Source of the DNA: Chloroflexota bacterium
GTDB lineage: Bacteria > Chloroflexota > Anaerolineae > Aggregatilineales > Phototrophicaceae
DNA length: 60,362 nucleotides
NCBI GenBank assembly: GCA_009840575.1
Contig: VXNO01000066.1
Span: 1 to 60,362 of the forward strand
Direction: 5' to 3'
Positions within the stretch are counted from its first letter, which is position 1. Each line of letters opens with the position of its first letter. The translations under genes and the position numbers were made by a program. A model generated the notes under the pieces. The model was not told the DNA's origin, searched no databases, and saw only the letters and a program-made list of their open reading frames with translations. Positions 1-8,675 of the stretch are shown here, in pieces.

Positions 1-645
1 CATCGCTGCCTCAAACGTCATGGCATCAGCCGTTTGCCCGAAACCGAGAGCAAGCCGCCCAAGAAGCAGCGCTTCAAAAAGTACCCTATCGGCTATTTTC
101 ACCTGGACATCTGCCAGGTCAGAACCGAGCAAGGCAAGCTCTATCTCTTTGTAGCCATTGACCGCACTTCCAAGTTTGCCTTCGCCGAGCTGTTTGAAAG
201 GTCGAGACGCAAAGACGCTTGCGCCTTTCTGCGCCGGCTGATCAAAGCTGTCCCTTACAACATCCACACCATCCTGACCGACAATGGCGCTCAGTTTACG
301 CATCAGGCGCGGGTCAAGCAGAAAAGTCAGTTGGAATTTGATAAGATATGTGAAGCGCATGGCATTGACCATCGCTTGACCAAACCCTATCATCCGTGGA
401 CAAATGGGCAAGTTGAGCGTATGAACCGCAGTATCAAAGAAAGTACGGTGTATAGCTACTTCTACCAGAGCCATGCCGAGTTGCGAGAGCATCTGGAGAT
501 GTTTTTGCAAGCCTACAATTTTGCCAAGCGGCTCAAGACTTTGAAGGGGCGAAGTCCCTATGAGTACATCTGGGATCGCTGGCGAGAGACCCCCGAGCGA
601 TTTCACCAAAAACCCACCCATCTTACTCTGGGACCACACAGCTAG
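1..645 (+). CDS. IS481-like transposase, 3' part (5' end outside window)
   Basis: The reading frame is open from base 1, so the gene begins before the window. The protein is the catalytic core of an rve/DDE integrase-type transposase. The first Asp is in HLDICQV, the second in LTDNGAQFT and the Glu in GQVERMNRSIKE, with the usual D-D-35-E spacing. This suits IS481 and related IS3-like families that cut and paste a short insertion sequence. The stop lies only 27 bases before the next gene, so the right end of the element must be very close. The catalytic triad is intact in the visible part. Whether the N-terminal helix-turn-helix exists cannot be seen. The family assignment is from motif recognition. 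Confidence 0.85.
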   Translation, partial: HRCLKRHGISRLPETESKPPKKQRFKKYPIGYFHLDICQVRTEQGKLYLFVAIDRTSKFAFAELFERSRRKDACAFLRRLIKAVPYNIHTILTDNGAQFTHQARVKQKSQLEFDKICEAHGIDHRLTKPYHPWTNGQVERMNRSIKESTVYSYFYQSHAELREHLEMFLQAYNFAKRLKTLKGRSPYEYIWDRWRETPERFHQKPTHLTLGPHS

Positions 646-672
646 CGGCGTCCGGCTCGCCGAGGCGCGCTG

Positions 673-1638
673 ATGATCCTTAACATCCTCCTGCTGGTGG
701 CTGGACTGGCTGGCTTGTTTTATGGCGGCAACTGGCTGGTGCGCGGTGCCTCCAATCTGGCGCTGTCTGCTGGCGTATCGGTGCTCGTCATCGGCATGAC
801 CATCGTCGCGCTGGGTACATCCATGCCCGAGCTGCTAGTGAGCCTGCAGGCGGCGCTGGCTGGCAAGAGCGACTTGGCGATTGGCAATGTCATCGGCTCT
901 AACATCGCCAATATCGGCCTCATCCTGGGCGCGACCGGCTTAATAACCCCGCTGGTCGTGCAAGCCAGCTTGCTGCGGCGCGAAATCCCCATCATGCTGC
1001 TCATCACCGCTGGCAGTTTTGCCTTTGCCGCCGATGGACAAATCAGCCGGCTGGATGGCGCTGTGCTGCTGGCGGGCTTCGTAGCATTCAACCTGGCCTT
1101 TTATCTGCGCGCGCGGGACGAACAAAGGTCGCGGCAAGACGCGGAACCAGCAGCGCCAAGCGACAAGATCAGCCGCTGGCGGGAGCTGGCTTTCCTGGTC
1201 GCGGGCATCGCCGTGTTGGTCATCAGCTCGCGCATGATGGTGGAAGGCGCAGTCAACCTGGCGCGCATGATCGGCATCAGTGAGCTGGTCATCGCCATTA
1301 CCTTGGTGGCATTCGGCACATCCCTGCCTGAGCTGGCGGCATCGCTTTCGGCGGCTTGGCACAAAGAAACTGACCTGGCCATCGGCAATATCGTCGGCTC
1401 GAATATCGCCAATTTGCTGCTGATCCTGGGCGCGACCGCGCTGGTGCAGCCTATCCAGGTCAACCGCAGTGAGGTGCAGTTGGAATTTCTGGTTATGTTC
1501 GCTTTCGCGGCTGTGTTGATTCCCTGCGCCCGCCAGCAAGTCTTGAACCGGCGCTTGTCGCTGGTTCTGCTGCTGGCTTATGCCGGCTTCATCGTCTACA
1601 GCTTGGCTTCAGGCAGCGCGCCCAATCTGCTACAATAA
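673..1638 (+). CDS. yrbG: calcium/sodium antiporter, YrbG family
   Basis: A 321-residue membrane exchanger of the CaCA superfamily, expected to move Ca2+ against Na+ (or H+) across the cytoplasmic membrane. Two inverted homologous halves are visible, each with a signature alpha-repeat: GTSMPELLVS followed by GNVIGSNIANI in the first half, and GTSLPELAAS followed by GNIVGSNIANL in the second. These Glu, Ser and Asn residues form the ion site in the family. About ten hydrophobic segments are separated by a short charged cytoplasmic loop near residues 150-170. The ATG follows the transposase stop by 27 bases, so native upstream control may have been lost or replaced by the insertion. Confidence 0.93.
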   Translation: MILNILLLVAGLAGLFYGGNWLVRGASNLALSAGVSVLVIGMTIVALGTSMPELLVSLQAALAGKSDLAIGNVIGSNIANIGLILGATGLITPLVVQASLLRREIPIMLLITAGSFAFAADGQISRLDGAVLLAGFVAFNLAFYLRARDEQRSRQDAEPAAPSDKISRWRELAFLVAGIAVLVISSRMMVEGAVNLARMIGISELVIAITLVAFGTSLPELAASLSAAWHKETDLAIGNIVGSNIANLLLILGATALVQPIQVNRSEVQLEFLVMFAFAAVLIPCARQQVLNRRLSLVLLLAYAGFIVYSLASGSAPNLLQ

Positions 1639-1671
1639 TTGCGCCATCTCGTGGCGAAACAGGACACAACC

Positions 1672-2697
1672 ATGCCCCAGCATCCGCCAGTTGCGCATTT
1701 TCGCAGCAGCAGCGGCGTTGATATCTATCAATTGCCTATGCTGCTCTTCTCACCGGATTTCAGCGGTCATGCCTACTTGCTGGATGGCGCGGGACCGCTC
1801 ACCCTGGTCGATACCGGCTCGGGCATGCCGCAGAGCAATGCCGACCTGCTAGCGGGCTTCGCGGCATTGGGCGAGCGCTTTGGCAAGTCTTATGCGCTGG
1901 GCGATATTGAGCGCGTCATCCTCACACATGGGCATATCGACCATTTTGGCGGCTTGGCATTTGTGAAGTCGCGCGCCCATGCCGAAGTCGCTATCCACGA
2001 GCTGGATCGGCGCGTGCTGACCAATTATGAAGAGCGACTGGTGGTGGCGTCCAAGGCGCTGGGCATCTATTTTGACCGCGCTGGCATCGACCGCGAGCGC
2101 CGCGAAGAATTGTTCGCCATCTACGGCTTCGCCAAACAGCATGTAACTTCTATCGAAGTCGATATCAACCTGCGCGATGAGCAAACGCTGGACGGCTTGG
2201 AGTTCATTCATACGCCGGGACATTGCCCGGGCCAAGTCTGCATCCGCCTGGGCGATGTGCTGCTGAGCGCCGACCACGTGCTTTCGCGGACGACGCCGCA
2301 TCAATCGCCCGAAAGCATCACGCATTATATGGGCTTGGATCATTATGCCGATTCCTTGCGCAAGCTGCTGAAAGCGCCGGGTATTCGCCTGGCGCTGGGT
2401 GGCCATGAAGACCCCATAGACGATCTCTACAGGCGCATCCAGGAAATCCGCGCCAGCCACAACCGCAAGCTCGAGCGTATCCGCACGATCATGCGCGCCC
2501 AAGGCAGACCCATGACCATCAGCCAGATATCCTCTCGGATGTACCCCGATGTACAAGGCTATCATGTGCTGCTGGCGCTGGAAGAAGCCGGCGCGCATAT
2601 CGAATACCTCTATCAACACGCCCAGCTGCGCATTGCCAACCTGCGTCAGTTCGAACGCGAGGATAACCCCGCCATTCTGTATGAACTTTGGGAATAG
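1672..2697 (+). CDS. MBL-fold metallo-hydrolase
   Basis: A cytoplasmic metallo-beta-lactamase-fold hydrolase of 341 residues. The zinc-binding signature THGHIDHFGG (HxHxDH) is followed by HTPGHCPGQ, an Asp in LSADHVL and a late GGHED, the standard set of metal ligands. The C-terminal 80 residues resemble the winged-helix tail of LACTB2/glyoxalase-II-like MBL proteins. The frame is open from 1639, but the ATG at 1672 is preceded by AGGA at good spacing and gives the usual N-terminus, so it was chosen. Substrate is unknown; thioester or glyoxalase-like hydrolysis is typical. Confidence 0.85.
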   Translation: MPQHPPVAHFRSSSGVDIYQLPMLLFSPDFSGHAYLLDGAGPLTLVDTGSGMPQSNADLLAGFAALGERFGKSYALGDIERVILTHGHIDHFGGLAFVKSRAHAEVAIHELDRRVLTNYEERLVVASKALGIYFDRAGIDRERREELFAIYGFAKQHVTSIEVDINLRDEQTLDGLEFIHTPGHCPGQVCIRLGDVLLSADHVLSRTTPHQSPESITHYMGLDHYADSLRKLLKAPGIRLALGGHEDPIDDLYRRIQEIRASHNRKLERIRTIMRAQGRPMTISQISSRMYPDVQGYHVLLALEEAGAHIEYLYQHAQLRIANLRQFEREDNPAILYELWE

Positions 2698-2853
2698 GCT
2701 GCGCAGCAAGTTTTTACCATCGAGTTGAAACGGGCGAGTCTCCGCCTGTCCCCCTACAGCAAATCTCTATGCTGTGGCAAGTTATTTTTGACGCCAGCGT
2801 CTATTTCCATGTACACTAGGCAGGGAGCGCAACAGATGCAGGGAGGACAAGCC

Positions 2854-3330
2854 ATGGGCAAGAAATCAAAACAGGGTGCCGCCGCCGCCGCCGCCGAGAC
2901 TGTGCATGAACTCGCTGGCATCGTGCCGCGTTTTTTGGCTGGCATCATCGACGGTTTTTTGCTGCTGCTGCTCTTGCTGCTGCTGATGGTGGCGCTTTCT
3001 TCCAGCGGCCATCTCTTCCCGCCGGCGCTGGCGAACTTTTTCGGCTTAGCGGTGCCCGTCTTCTATTTCTGGTACTTCTGGACGCGCCGCGATGGCCAGA
3101 CGCCGGGCAAGTTCGCGCTGAGCATCCGCGTCGTCAAAGCCGATGGCACCGCAATCAGCGATGTAGACGCTGTCATCCGCGCGATCGGCTACCAGGTCAG
3201 CGGCGCGCTCTTCGGGCTGGGCTACCTGTGGGCGCTGATCGACCGCAAGAATCAAGCCTGGCACGACAAACTCGCCCGCACTTATGTCGTGCGCAGCCAG
3301 TCACAGCGCCGCACGGTCGAAATCGGCTGA
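2854..3330 (+). CDS. RDD family membrane protein
   Basis: A small membrane protein of 158 residues with an RDD domain: PRFLAGIIDG opens the first transmembrane helix and RRDGQTPGKFALSIRVV follows the second, with a third hydrophobic stretch before the end. The N-terminus is a short Ala-rich, charged cytoplasmic tail containing a run of GCC codons. The ATG at 2854 has GGAGG seven bases upstream, so it is preferred over upstream start codons in the same frame. RDD proteins are proposed to be transporters or accessory membrane proteins; the function here is unknown. Confidence 0.85.
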   Translation: MGKKSKQGAAAAAAETVHELAGIVPRFLAGIIDGFLLLLLLLLLMVALSSSGHLFPPALANFFGLAVPVFYFWYFWTRRDGQTPGKFALSIRVVKADGTAISDVDAVIRAIGYQVSGALFGLGYLWALIDRKNQAWHDKLARTYVVRSQSQRRTVEIG

Positions 3331-3362
3331 GGCGCGTATGTTGACGCGGCTGAGCTAGGGCA

Positions 3363-3893
3363 ATGACGAAGCTGGCGCAATGGCTGGGCATCCCGCGCTA
3401 TCGGGCGGATGAGTGTTATATGCTGGCGCTGCGAGCCTTCAGCCAGCGCAAGTTGGCAGCCGCGCAAGCACATATTGACGAGGCTTTGGAATTGCTGCCC
3501 GGGCACGCCGAATACCACGCCGTGCAAGGCTTCTTCGCTCACGAAGATAAGGCCTCGGAGCGCGCGGAAGCCTGTTACGAGCGCGCCATCCAGTTGAATG
3601 CCTACGAGATGCTGGCGAATTATGGGCGTGGCAGGCTCGCCTATCACAACCGAGACTGGGCTGCTGCCGCTGAGCGCTTTGTGAATGCGCTGGCTGCCCA
3701 GCCCCAGCGACCGGAAACGCTCTACTTCCTGGCGATGACGCAGCATCGTCTAGGCAAAAATGACGAAGCCGCGCGCTGGATGTCCGCCGCCGCTGCCGGT
3801 TTCGCCAGCTCCGCCGACCACCGCGAACGCCACTGTCATAGCTGGCTGCGCGAATTCGAAAAACTAAATGCAGTCGAGGCAGACATACCATGA
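3363..3893 (+). CDS. tetratricopeptide-repeat protein
   Basis: A soluble 176-residue helical protein with about four TPR-like units (for example ALELLPGHAEYHAVQGFFAH and CYERAIQLNAYEMLANYGRG), each with the W/L-G-Y-A-F-A pattern of the family. No signal peptide is visible. It starts 32 bases after the RDD gene and its stop codon overlaps the ATG of the following secreted glycoside hydrolase (ATGA), so the two are translationally coupled. TPR proteins are scaffolds; the partner is not evident. Confidence 0.75.
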   Translation: MTKLAQWLGIPRYRADECYMLALRAFSQRKLAAAQAHIDEALELLPGHAEYHAVQGFFAHEDKASERAEACYERAIQLNAYEMLANYGRGRLAYHNRDWAAAAERFVNALAAQPQRPETLYFLAMTQHRLGKNDEAARWMSAAAAGFASSADHRERHCHSWLREFEKLNAVEADIP

Positions 3894-5509
3894 CCAGTCT
3901 ATCTCGCGCAATAGTCGCCGCGCTACTCTGCTGCCTGCTGGGCATGGCTGTCTTGCCCGCGCAGGCGCAGGAAAGCCCGCTAACCTATTGGTGGAACGAC
4001 CGCGTCTTTTACGAAGTTTTCATCCGCAGCTTTCAAGACAGCGATGGCGATGGCATCGGCGATATCCAAGGCTTGATCTCGCGGCTGGATTACCTCAACG
4101 ATGGCGACCCAAACACCAGCCAGGACCTGGGCATCACCGGTATCTGGCTGATGCCGCCAGCCGAAGCGCACAGCTATCATGGCTACGACGTTACTGATTA
4201 TTATGCGGTTGAGCGCGATTATGGCACACTGGCGGATATGCGGCAGTTGATGGCAGAGGCGCATAAACGCGGCATCGCCATCATCATTGATATGGTGCTC
4301 AACCATACCTCCAGCCGCCACCCGTGGTTCCTTGCCGCGCGCAGTGGCGACCCAGCCTGGCGCGACTGGTACATCTGGCAGGACGAAGACCCCGGCTACC
4401 GCGGGCCCTGGGGCGCTGTCGCATGGCACCCGGCTGGTGGCGACTACTATTACGGCGTGTTTTGGGATGGCATGCCGGATTTGAACTTTCTCAACCCCGA
4501 AGTAACGCAGGAGATGAAAAACATCGCGTCATTCTGGCTGCGGGATGTCGGCGTGCATGGCTTCCGGCTGGATGCTATCAAGCATTTGATCGAAGCTGGC
4601 GAAATCCAGGAAAACCTGCCCGAAAGCCGCCAGTGGCTGACCGGCTACGAGGCGCGCCTGGAAGAAATCAAACCGGACAGCTTCACAGTCGGCGAGATAT
4701 TTAACGGGCCCTCCTTTGTTGTGGCTCGTTATGTCAACGAGCGCTCCATCGATATCGGCTTCGACTTCAAGCTGGCGGGGGAAATGATCGAAGCGGCATC
4801 GCGCGGCAGCAACCGCGATATCATCCGCGCCCAGCGAGCGGCTATGCGCGATTATCCCTTTAATCAATTCGCTACTTTCCTGACCAACCACGACCAGAAT
4901 CGACTGGCGAGTACACTGCGAGAAGACATCGAGCGCAACAAAGTCGCCGCCTCGCTCTTGCTGACTAGCCCGGGCCTGCCCTTCCTGTATTATGGCGAAG
5001 AAATCGGCATGATTGGCACCAAACCCGATGAGCGTATCCGCACGCCGATGCAATGGGATGATTCGCCCAGCGCTGGTTTCACTGAGGCAGAGCGCCCTTG
5101 GCAGCCCCTGCAAGCGGCGGAGCATATCGCCAGCGCCAATGTCGCGCGTCAGATTGACGAGGCCGATTCGCTGCTGAGCCACTACCGCGAGCTCGTGCAT
5201 CTGCGCAACCGCCATTCTGCCCTGCGGCGCGGCGATTGGAGGCTTGTGGAGAGTTCGGCGCGCGGCATCTATGCTTTCCTGCGCAGCGACGAGCAGGAGC
5301 GGCTGATGGTGATTATCAACCTGGACGACGAGCCTGTGGAAGGCTTCACGCTCAGCCTGGTGGAAAGTGAGTATGATTTATCCGCGCCGACGCTTGTCTT
5401 TGGCGATGCTGAGCTCAGCGCGCCGGTTTTGAACGCTGCCGGCGGCTTCGAGGCTTATGCGCCACTGCCCGCTTTGGACGCGCACAGCACGGTCGTCCTG
5501 GCATTTTGA
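3890..5509 (+). CDS. secreted alpha-glucosidase/alpha-amylase, GH13
   Basis: A 539-residue GH13 glycoside hydrolase with an N-terminal signal peptide ending near AQAQ (residue 27), so exported. The four GH13 signature regions are present: region I DMVLNHT (about 134-140), region II GFRLDAIKH with nucleophile Asp about 228, region III TVGEIF with acid/base Glu about 269, and region IV FLTNHDQNR with Asp about 335. The C-terminus forms a beta-sandwich domain. The pattern resembles oligo-1,6-glucosidase or trehalose synthase-like hydrolases acting on alpha-glucosides. It retains all catalytic residues. It is coupled to the TPR gene upstream by a 4-base overlap. Confidence 0.92.
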   Translation: MTSLSRAIVAALLCCLLGMAVLPAQAQESPLTYWWNDRVFYEVFIRSFQDSDGDGIGDIQGLISRLDYLNDGDPNTSQDLGITGIWLMPPAEAHSYHGYDVTDYYAVERDYGTLADMRQLMAEAHKRGIAIIIDMVLNHTSSRHPWFLAARSGDPAWRDWYIWQDEDPGYRGPWGAVAWHPAGGDYYYGVFWDGMPDLNFLNPEVTQEMKNIASFWLRDVGVHGFRLDAIKHLIEAGEIQENLPESRQWLTGYEARLEEIKPDSFTVGEIFNGPSFVVARYVNERSIDIGFDFKLAGEMIEAASRGSNRDIIRAQRAAMRDYPFNQFATFLTNHDQNRLASTLREDIERNKVAASLLLTSPGLPFLYYGEEIGMIGTKPDERIRTPMQWDDSPSAGFTEAERPWQPLQAAEHIASANVARQIDEADSLLSHYRELVHLRNRHSALRRGDWRLVESSARGIYAFLRSDEQERLMVIINLDDEPVEGFTLSLVESEYDLSAPTLVFGDAELSAPVLNAAGGFEAYAPLPALDAHSTVVLAF

Positions 5510-5555
5510 GCGGGGCGGGGCGCAGGCGAAACAGCCTCATGAAAGCAGACCTGCT

Positions 5556-6458
5556 TTGGGAAACTTCATTGGCGAGCTGATGGCGCTGGGCGCGGCATTC
5601 AGTTTCTGCCTGGCATCCACCACCTATACTTTGGCGGGTCGCAAATTTGGCGCGAGCGTCTCCATGGCTTTGAGCCTGGCTGTTTCGCTGATCTTCCTGC
5701 TGCCGCTGCACCAAGCCCTGTATGGAGAGTTTTTCCCTATGGCTGCTTCTGGCCAGCGCTGGCTGCTGCTCGGCGCATCGAGTCTGGCTGGTTTCGTGAT
5801 GTCGGCGCTGTTTTTGCTGCGCGCCTTCCAGATGATTGGTCCCCGCTTGACCATGTTGCTCGGCGCGACCTCACCGATATTCGCGGCGCTTTTGGCTTGG
5901 TTGCTGCTGGGGCAGCGCTTGCCGCCATACGCCGTGCTGGGTATTGCGCTTGTGCTGGCTGGTGTGCTCACCGTTGTTTCTGGCGATGCCCAGACCAACA
6001 GGCAAAACACGCGCGTGGGGTACAGGCGCGGCTTGCTGATGGCGCTTGCGGCCGCCGTTATGCAAGGAACGTCCTATGTGCTGATGGCGGAGGGCGTGAC
6101 CGATGATTTCCCCGTTATGAGCGCCAGCATCATGCGCACAGTCTTTGCTTTGGTGGTCTTGTGGCTTGCCATAGTGCTGCGTGGCAACCTGCAGCAAAAC
6201 CTGCGCCTGATTGTTGACCAGCCGCTCGCCTTGTTTCACATCGCGCTGGCTGCCTTGACGGGGCCGGTGCTGGGCGCGACACTTGTGTTGGCCTCGCTGC
6301 AATTCACCAGCGTGGGCATTTCGTCTACCTTGACCGGCACAACGCCGATTTTGATGCTACCTATTGGCTTTGTGGTCTTCGGTGATTACATCACCAAGCG
6401 CGCGATCAGCGGCACTTGCGTGGCAGTGACGGGTGTGGCGCTGCTCTTCGCCGCCTAG
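5556..6458 (+). CDS. EamA/DMT-family transporter
   Basis: An integral membrane protein of about 300 residues with ten predicted transmembrane helices in two EamA repeats; typical repeat ends are LLGATSPIFAALLAWLLLGQ and LTGTTPILMLPIGFVVFGD. Family members export small metabolites or amino acids. The frame is open from 5457 inside the GH13 gene. The TTG at 5556 is chosen because it yields a family-like start (GNFIGELMALGAAFSF); the ATG at 5580 is the alternative. Substrate unknown. Confidence 0.85.
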   Translation: MGNFIGELMALGAAFSFCLASTTYTLAGRKFGASVSMALSLAVSLIFLLPLHQALYGEFFPMAASGQRWLLLGASSLAGFVMSALFLLRAFQMIGPRLTMLLGATSPIFAALLAWLLLGQRLPPYAVLGIALVLAGVLTVVSGDAQTNRQNTRVGYRRGLLMALAAAVMQGTSYVLMAEGVTDDFPVMSASIMRTVFALVVLWLAIVLRGNLQQNLRLIVDQPLALFHIALAALTGPVLGATLVLASLQFTSVGISSTLTGTTPILMLPIGFVVFGDYITKRAISGTCVAVTGVALLFAA

Positions 6459-6537
6459 CATAGGTTCTGAGGCATGGAGAGCGCAGAGAAATGCCTCGCC
6501 AGGCTAAGGCTTTTTCGCCGTCCGCGCGTGGCTGCGC

Positions 6538-6543
6538 TATAAT
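6538..6543 (+). promoter_or_regulatory. putative -10 box TATAAT
   Basis: A perfect TATAAT preceded by GC lies 38 bases before the ATG of the GNAT gene. No clear -35 was seen. The same GC-TAtAAT context recurs before other genes in the window. Confidence 0.5.
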
Positions 6544-6580
6544 CGGGGACAAGCCGACCGCAAGCGCAGAGGTCTCTTTG

Positions 6581-7099
6581 ATGTCCACTATGATTATCCG
6601 CCCCTTGGAACGAGCCGACCGCGAATGGGTCGCCCATTTTCTGGACGACCGCTGGGGCACGACAACCATCGTCTCGCGTGGCAAAATGCGTTATGGACAT
6701 TTGCTTGAAGGCTTGGTTGCCCTTCGCGCCGAGGCGGAATCCGATTCCGAAAATACCGATGCGCCGACTGAGCGGATCGGTTTGCTGACCGTCGAATACG
6801 ATGCAAAGGAATGCGAAATCCTCACGTTGGACAGCCTGGTTGAAGGCATGGGCGTTGGCTCGGCTTTGCTGGATGCGCTGGAAGAACGGGCGCGCGAGGC
6901 TGGTTTGCAGCGCTTGTGGCTGGTTACCACCAACGACAACCTGGCTTCGCTGCGATTTTGGCAAAAACGCGGCTACGAGCTGGTCGCGGTGCATCGCAAT
7001 GCCATCGCCGCTGCCCGCCGCATCAAGCCGCAAATCCCCATCACCGGGCGACACGGCATCCCCATCCGTGATGAGATCGAGCTGGAAAAAAATCTCTAA
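6581..7099 (+). CDS. GNAT-family N-acetyltransferase
   Basis: A 172-residue acetyltransferase. The acetyl-CoA-binding motif A is recognisable in VEGMGVGSALLDALEERAREAG, followed by LWLVTTNDNLASLRFWQKRGY, the beta4-alpha3 and motif B regions. It begins IIRPLERADREWVAHF, typical of GNAT enzymes. The ATG at 6581 has AGAGG upstream; the frame is open from 6491 but the earlier start is less likely. The substrate is unknown. Its stop overlaps the stop of lspA, which is convergent. Confidence 0.87.
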   Translation: MSTMIIRPLERADREWVAHFLDDRWGTTTIVSRGKMRYGHLLEGLVALRAEAESDSENTDAPTERIGLLTVEYDAKECEILTLDSLVEGMGVGSALLDALEERAREAGLQRLWLVTTNDNLASLRFWQKRGYELVAVHRNAIAAARRIKPQIPITGRHGIPIRDEIELEKNL

Positions 7100-7569
7100 G
7101 CCCGCCGCGAGCGCCAGAAATTTTCGGCGATGATCAACAGCACGCCCAAGACAATGGCGTGATCAGCCGGGTTGGACACATTCGATATCACTTCGGGTAT
7201 CTGGTAATGAATGAAGTCGATGACATGTCCGTGCTGCAGGCGATCCAGCATATTGCCGATTGCGCCGCCGATGACCAACCCGGTGGCAAAAGGCGCGAGT
7301 CGCGCATCCGCCGCCACCGCGCGCAGGCTCAGCAGCAAGCCCGCGATAATCAGCAGCGCCGCCACCAGGAAGACATCACCCGCCATGGGCAAGATGCCAA
7401 AAGCCGCGCCACTGTTGCTGACCAAAGTCAACTGGAAGAATGGCACCAGCGCGGGGATGGGCTGCGCTGTTTCGTAAAGCTGCAAATTGTGCAGCGCCCA
7501 GGCTTTGGCAGCTTGGTCAATTGTGGCGGTCAGGCACAACGCCGCCAGCAGCATCAGCCATTTTCGCAT
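7096..7569 (-). CDS. lspA: lipoprotein signal peptidase (signal peptidase II)
   Basis: An integral membrane aspartyl protease of 157 residues that removes signal peptides from lipidated prolipoproteins. Four hydrophobic segments are seen. The two catalytic Asp motifs are present: GNMLDRLQHGHVIDF (first Asp) and NPADHAIVLG (second Asp), with the conserved SNSGAAFG between helices 1 and 2. The ATG at 7569 (MRKWLML) was preferred over a longer frame starting at 7593. A minus-strand -10 box lies upstream at 7608-7613. Convergent with the GNAT gene. Confidence 0.93.
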   Translation of the reverse strand: MRKWLMLLAALCLTATIDQAAKAWALHNLQLYETAQPIPALVPFFQLTLVSNSGAAFGILPMAGDVFLVAALLIIAGLLLSLRAVAADARLAPFATGLVIGGAIGNMLDRLQHGHVIDFIHYQIPEVISNVSNPADHAIVLGVLLIIAENFWRSRRA

Positions 7570-7607
7570 CGCGCGCGCTCCCCACGCCGACAAATCAGCC
7601 TAGCGCC

Positions 7608-7613
7608 ATTGTA
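7608..7613 (-). promoter_or_regulatory. putative -10 box TACAAT for lspA
   Basis: Read on the minus strand this is GC-TACAAT, 38 bases before the lspA ATG. It lies in the short divergent gap between lspA and the phosphotransferase gene. Confidence 0.45.
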
Positions 7614-7628
7614 GCAGACAAGTCGCGC

Positions 7629-8675
7629 ATGACAGCCTACAGTGAATGGACACTGGCGCAGCAGAAAACGTTTTGGCAAGAGCTGGCGGATGTCGCACTG
7701 GCGCGCTGGGGGATGGCCGCGGCGGCGATAAGCTGGCTGGGCTACAGCAGCAACGCCGTCTTCAAAGCGCGGTCGGACGCGGGCGACTTTGTTCTGCGAC
7801 TGCAACCGGCTTGGCGCGCCAACCGTGCCCAGGCGCAAAGTGAATTGACTTGGCTGCGCGCGATCCGCCGGGACAGCGATTTGCAAGCGCCCTTTCCGAT
7901 TGTGGCGGCTGGCGAAGATGGCGATGCGCTGCTGGTCGAGGTCACCCATCCGCAATTGCCGCCGCCACACGTCGCGTTGGCTTGCCTGTTTGAGTTCATC
8001 CCCGGCCAGAGCAAAGCCGCATCCGCCCTGAGTAAGGAAGATATGTATATGATCGGACGCTACCTGGCGCAGTTGCACAGCCAGGCGCAGGTTGAGCCAC
8101 TCGCGGATATTGACCGCCCGCGCCTTGCTGATGCGCAGGGGCTTTTTGGCGATGAATCGCCCTATGCGGCACAGCACGATGCCCGTTTGCTGACGAAAGC
8201 GCAGCGTGATATCTGCCGGGCTGTCGAGCGCGCGGTGGGCAATGTTATGTCGCAGCTGCAAAAACACCCCGCCGCTTTTGGTTTGGTCCATGCCGACCTG
8301 CTGGCGAAAAATATCCTCTTCACCGAGGCGGGCATTGCCGCGCTGGACTTTGAATACTGCGCTTGGGGCTGCTTTCTCTACGACCTTGCGCCGCTGCTCT
8401 GGCAGCTCAAAGGCGAGCGAGCGCAGGATTATACGCAGCTGGAAGCGAGTTTGTGGGCTGGGTATACCGCATCGCTAACCAGCGCCTGTCCGCCGCGCGA
8501 CACCTTGGAGACCTTCATCGCTGCCCGCCAGTTGGCCTCCTGCCGCTGGCTGTTGAATAACCGCGATCATCCGCAGATTCGGGCATTGACGCCGGCGCTG
8601 CTGAAAGGGCGCATCGAAGAACTGCGCGACTTCTTGGAATGCGGCAAGTTGCAGCGGCGCACAGCAACCTTGTGA
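7629..8675 (+). CDS. aminoglycoside phosphotransferase (APH)-family kinase
   Basis: A 348-residue protein of the APH/choline kinase-like fold. The catalytic loop GLVHADLLAKNILF (HxDxxxxN, Brenner motif) and the metal-binding Asp in ALDFEYCAWG are present; the N-lobe contains an FKARSDAGDFVLRL strand. Such enzymes phosphorylate small hydroxylated metabolites (homoserine, fructosamine, methylthioribose, antibiotics); the substrate cannot be chosen from sequence. ATG 7629 is preferred because it clears the divergent lspA promoter. Its stop overlaps the next ATG (TGATG). Confidence 0.85.
   Translation: MTAYSEWTLAQQKTFWQELADVALARWGMAAAAISWLGYSSNAVFKARSDAGDFVLRLQPAWRANRAQAQSELTWLRAIRRDSDLQAPFPIVAAGEDGDALLVEVTHPQLPPPHVALACLFEFIPGQSKAASALSKEDMYMIGRYLAQLHSQAQVEPLADIDRPRLADAQGLFGDESPYAAQHDARLLTKAQRDICRAVERAVGNVMSQLQKHPAAFGLVHADLLAKNILFTEAGIAALDFEYCAWGCFLYDLAPLLWQLKGERAQDYTQLEASLWAGYTASLTSACPPRDTLETFIAARQLASCRWLLNNRDHPQIRALTPALLKGRIEELRDFLECGKLQRRTATL

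Noticed and set aside
940-1539. Long minus-strand ORF
   Set aside because: Lies inside the antiporter gene on the opposite strand and has the Gln/His/Arg-rich composition of antisense shadows.
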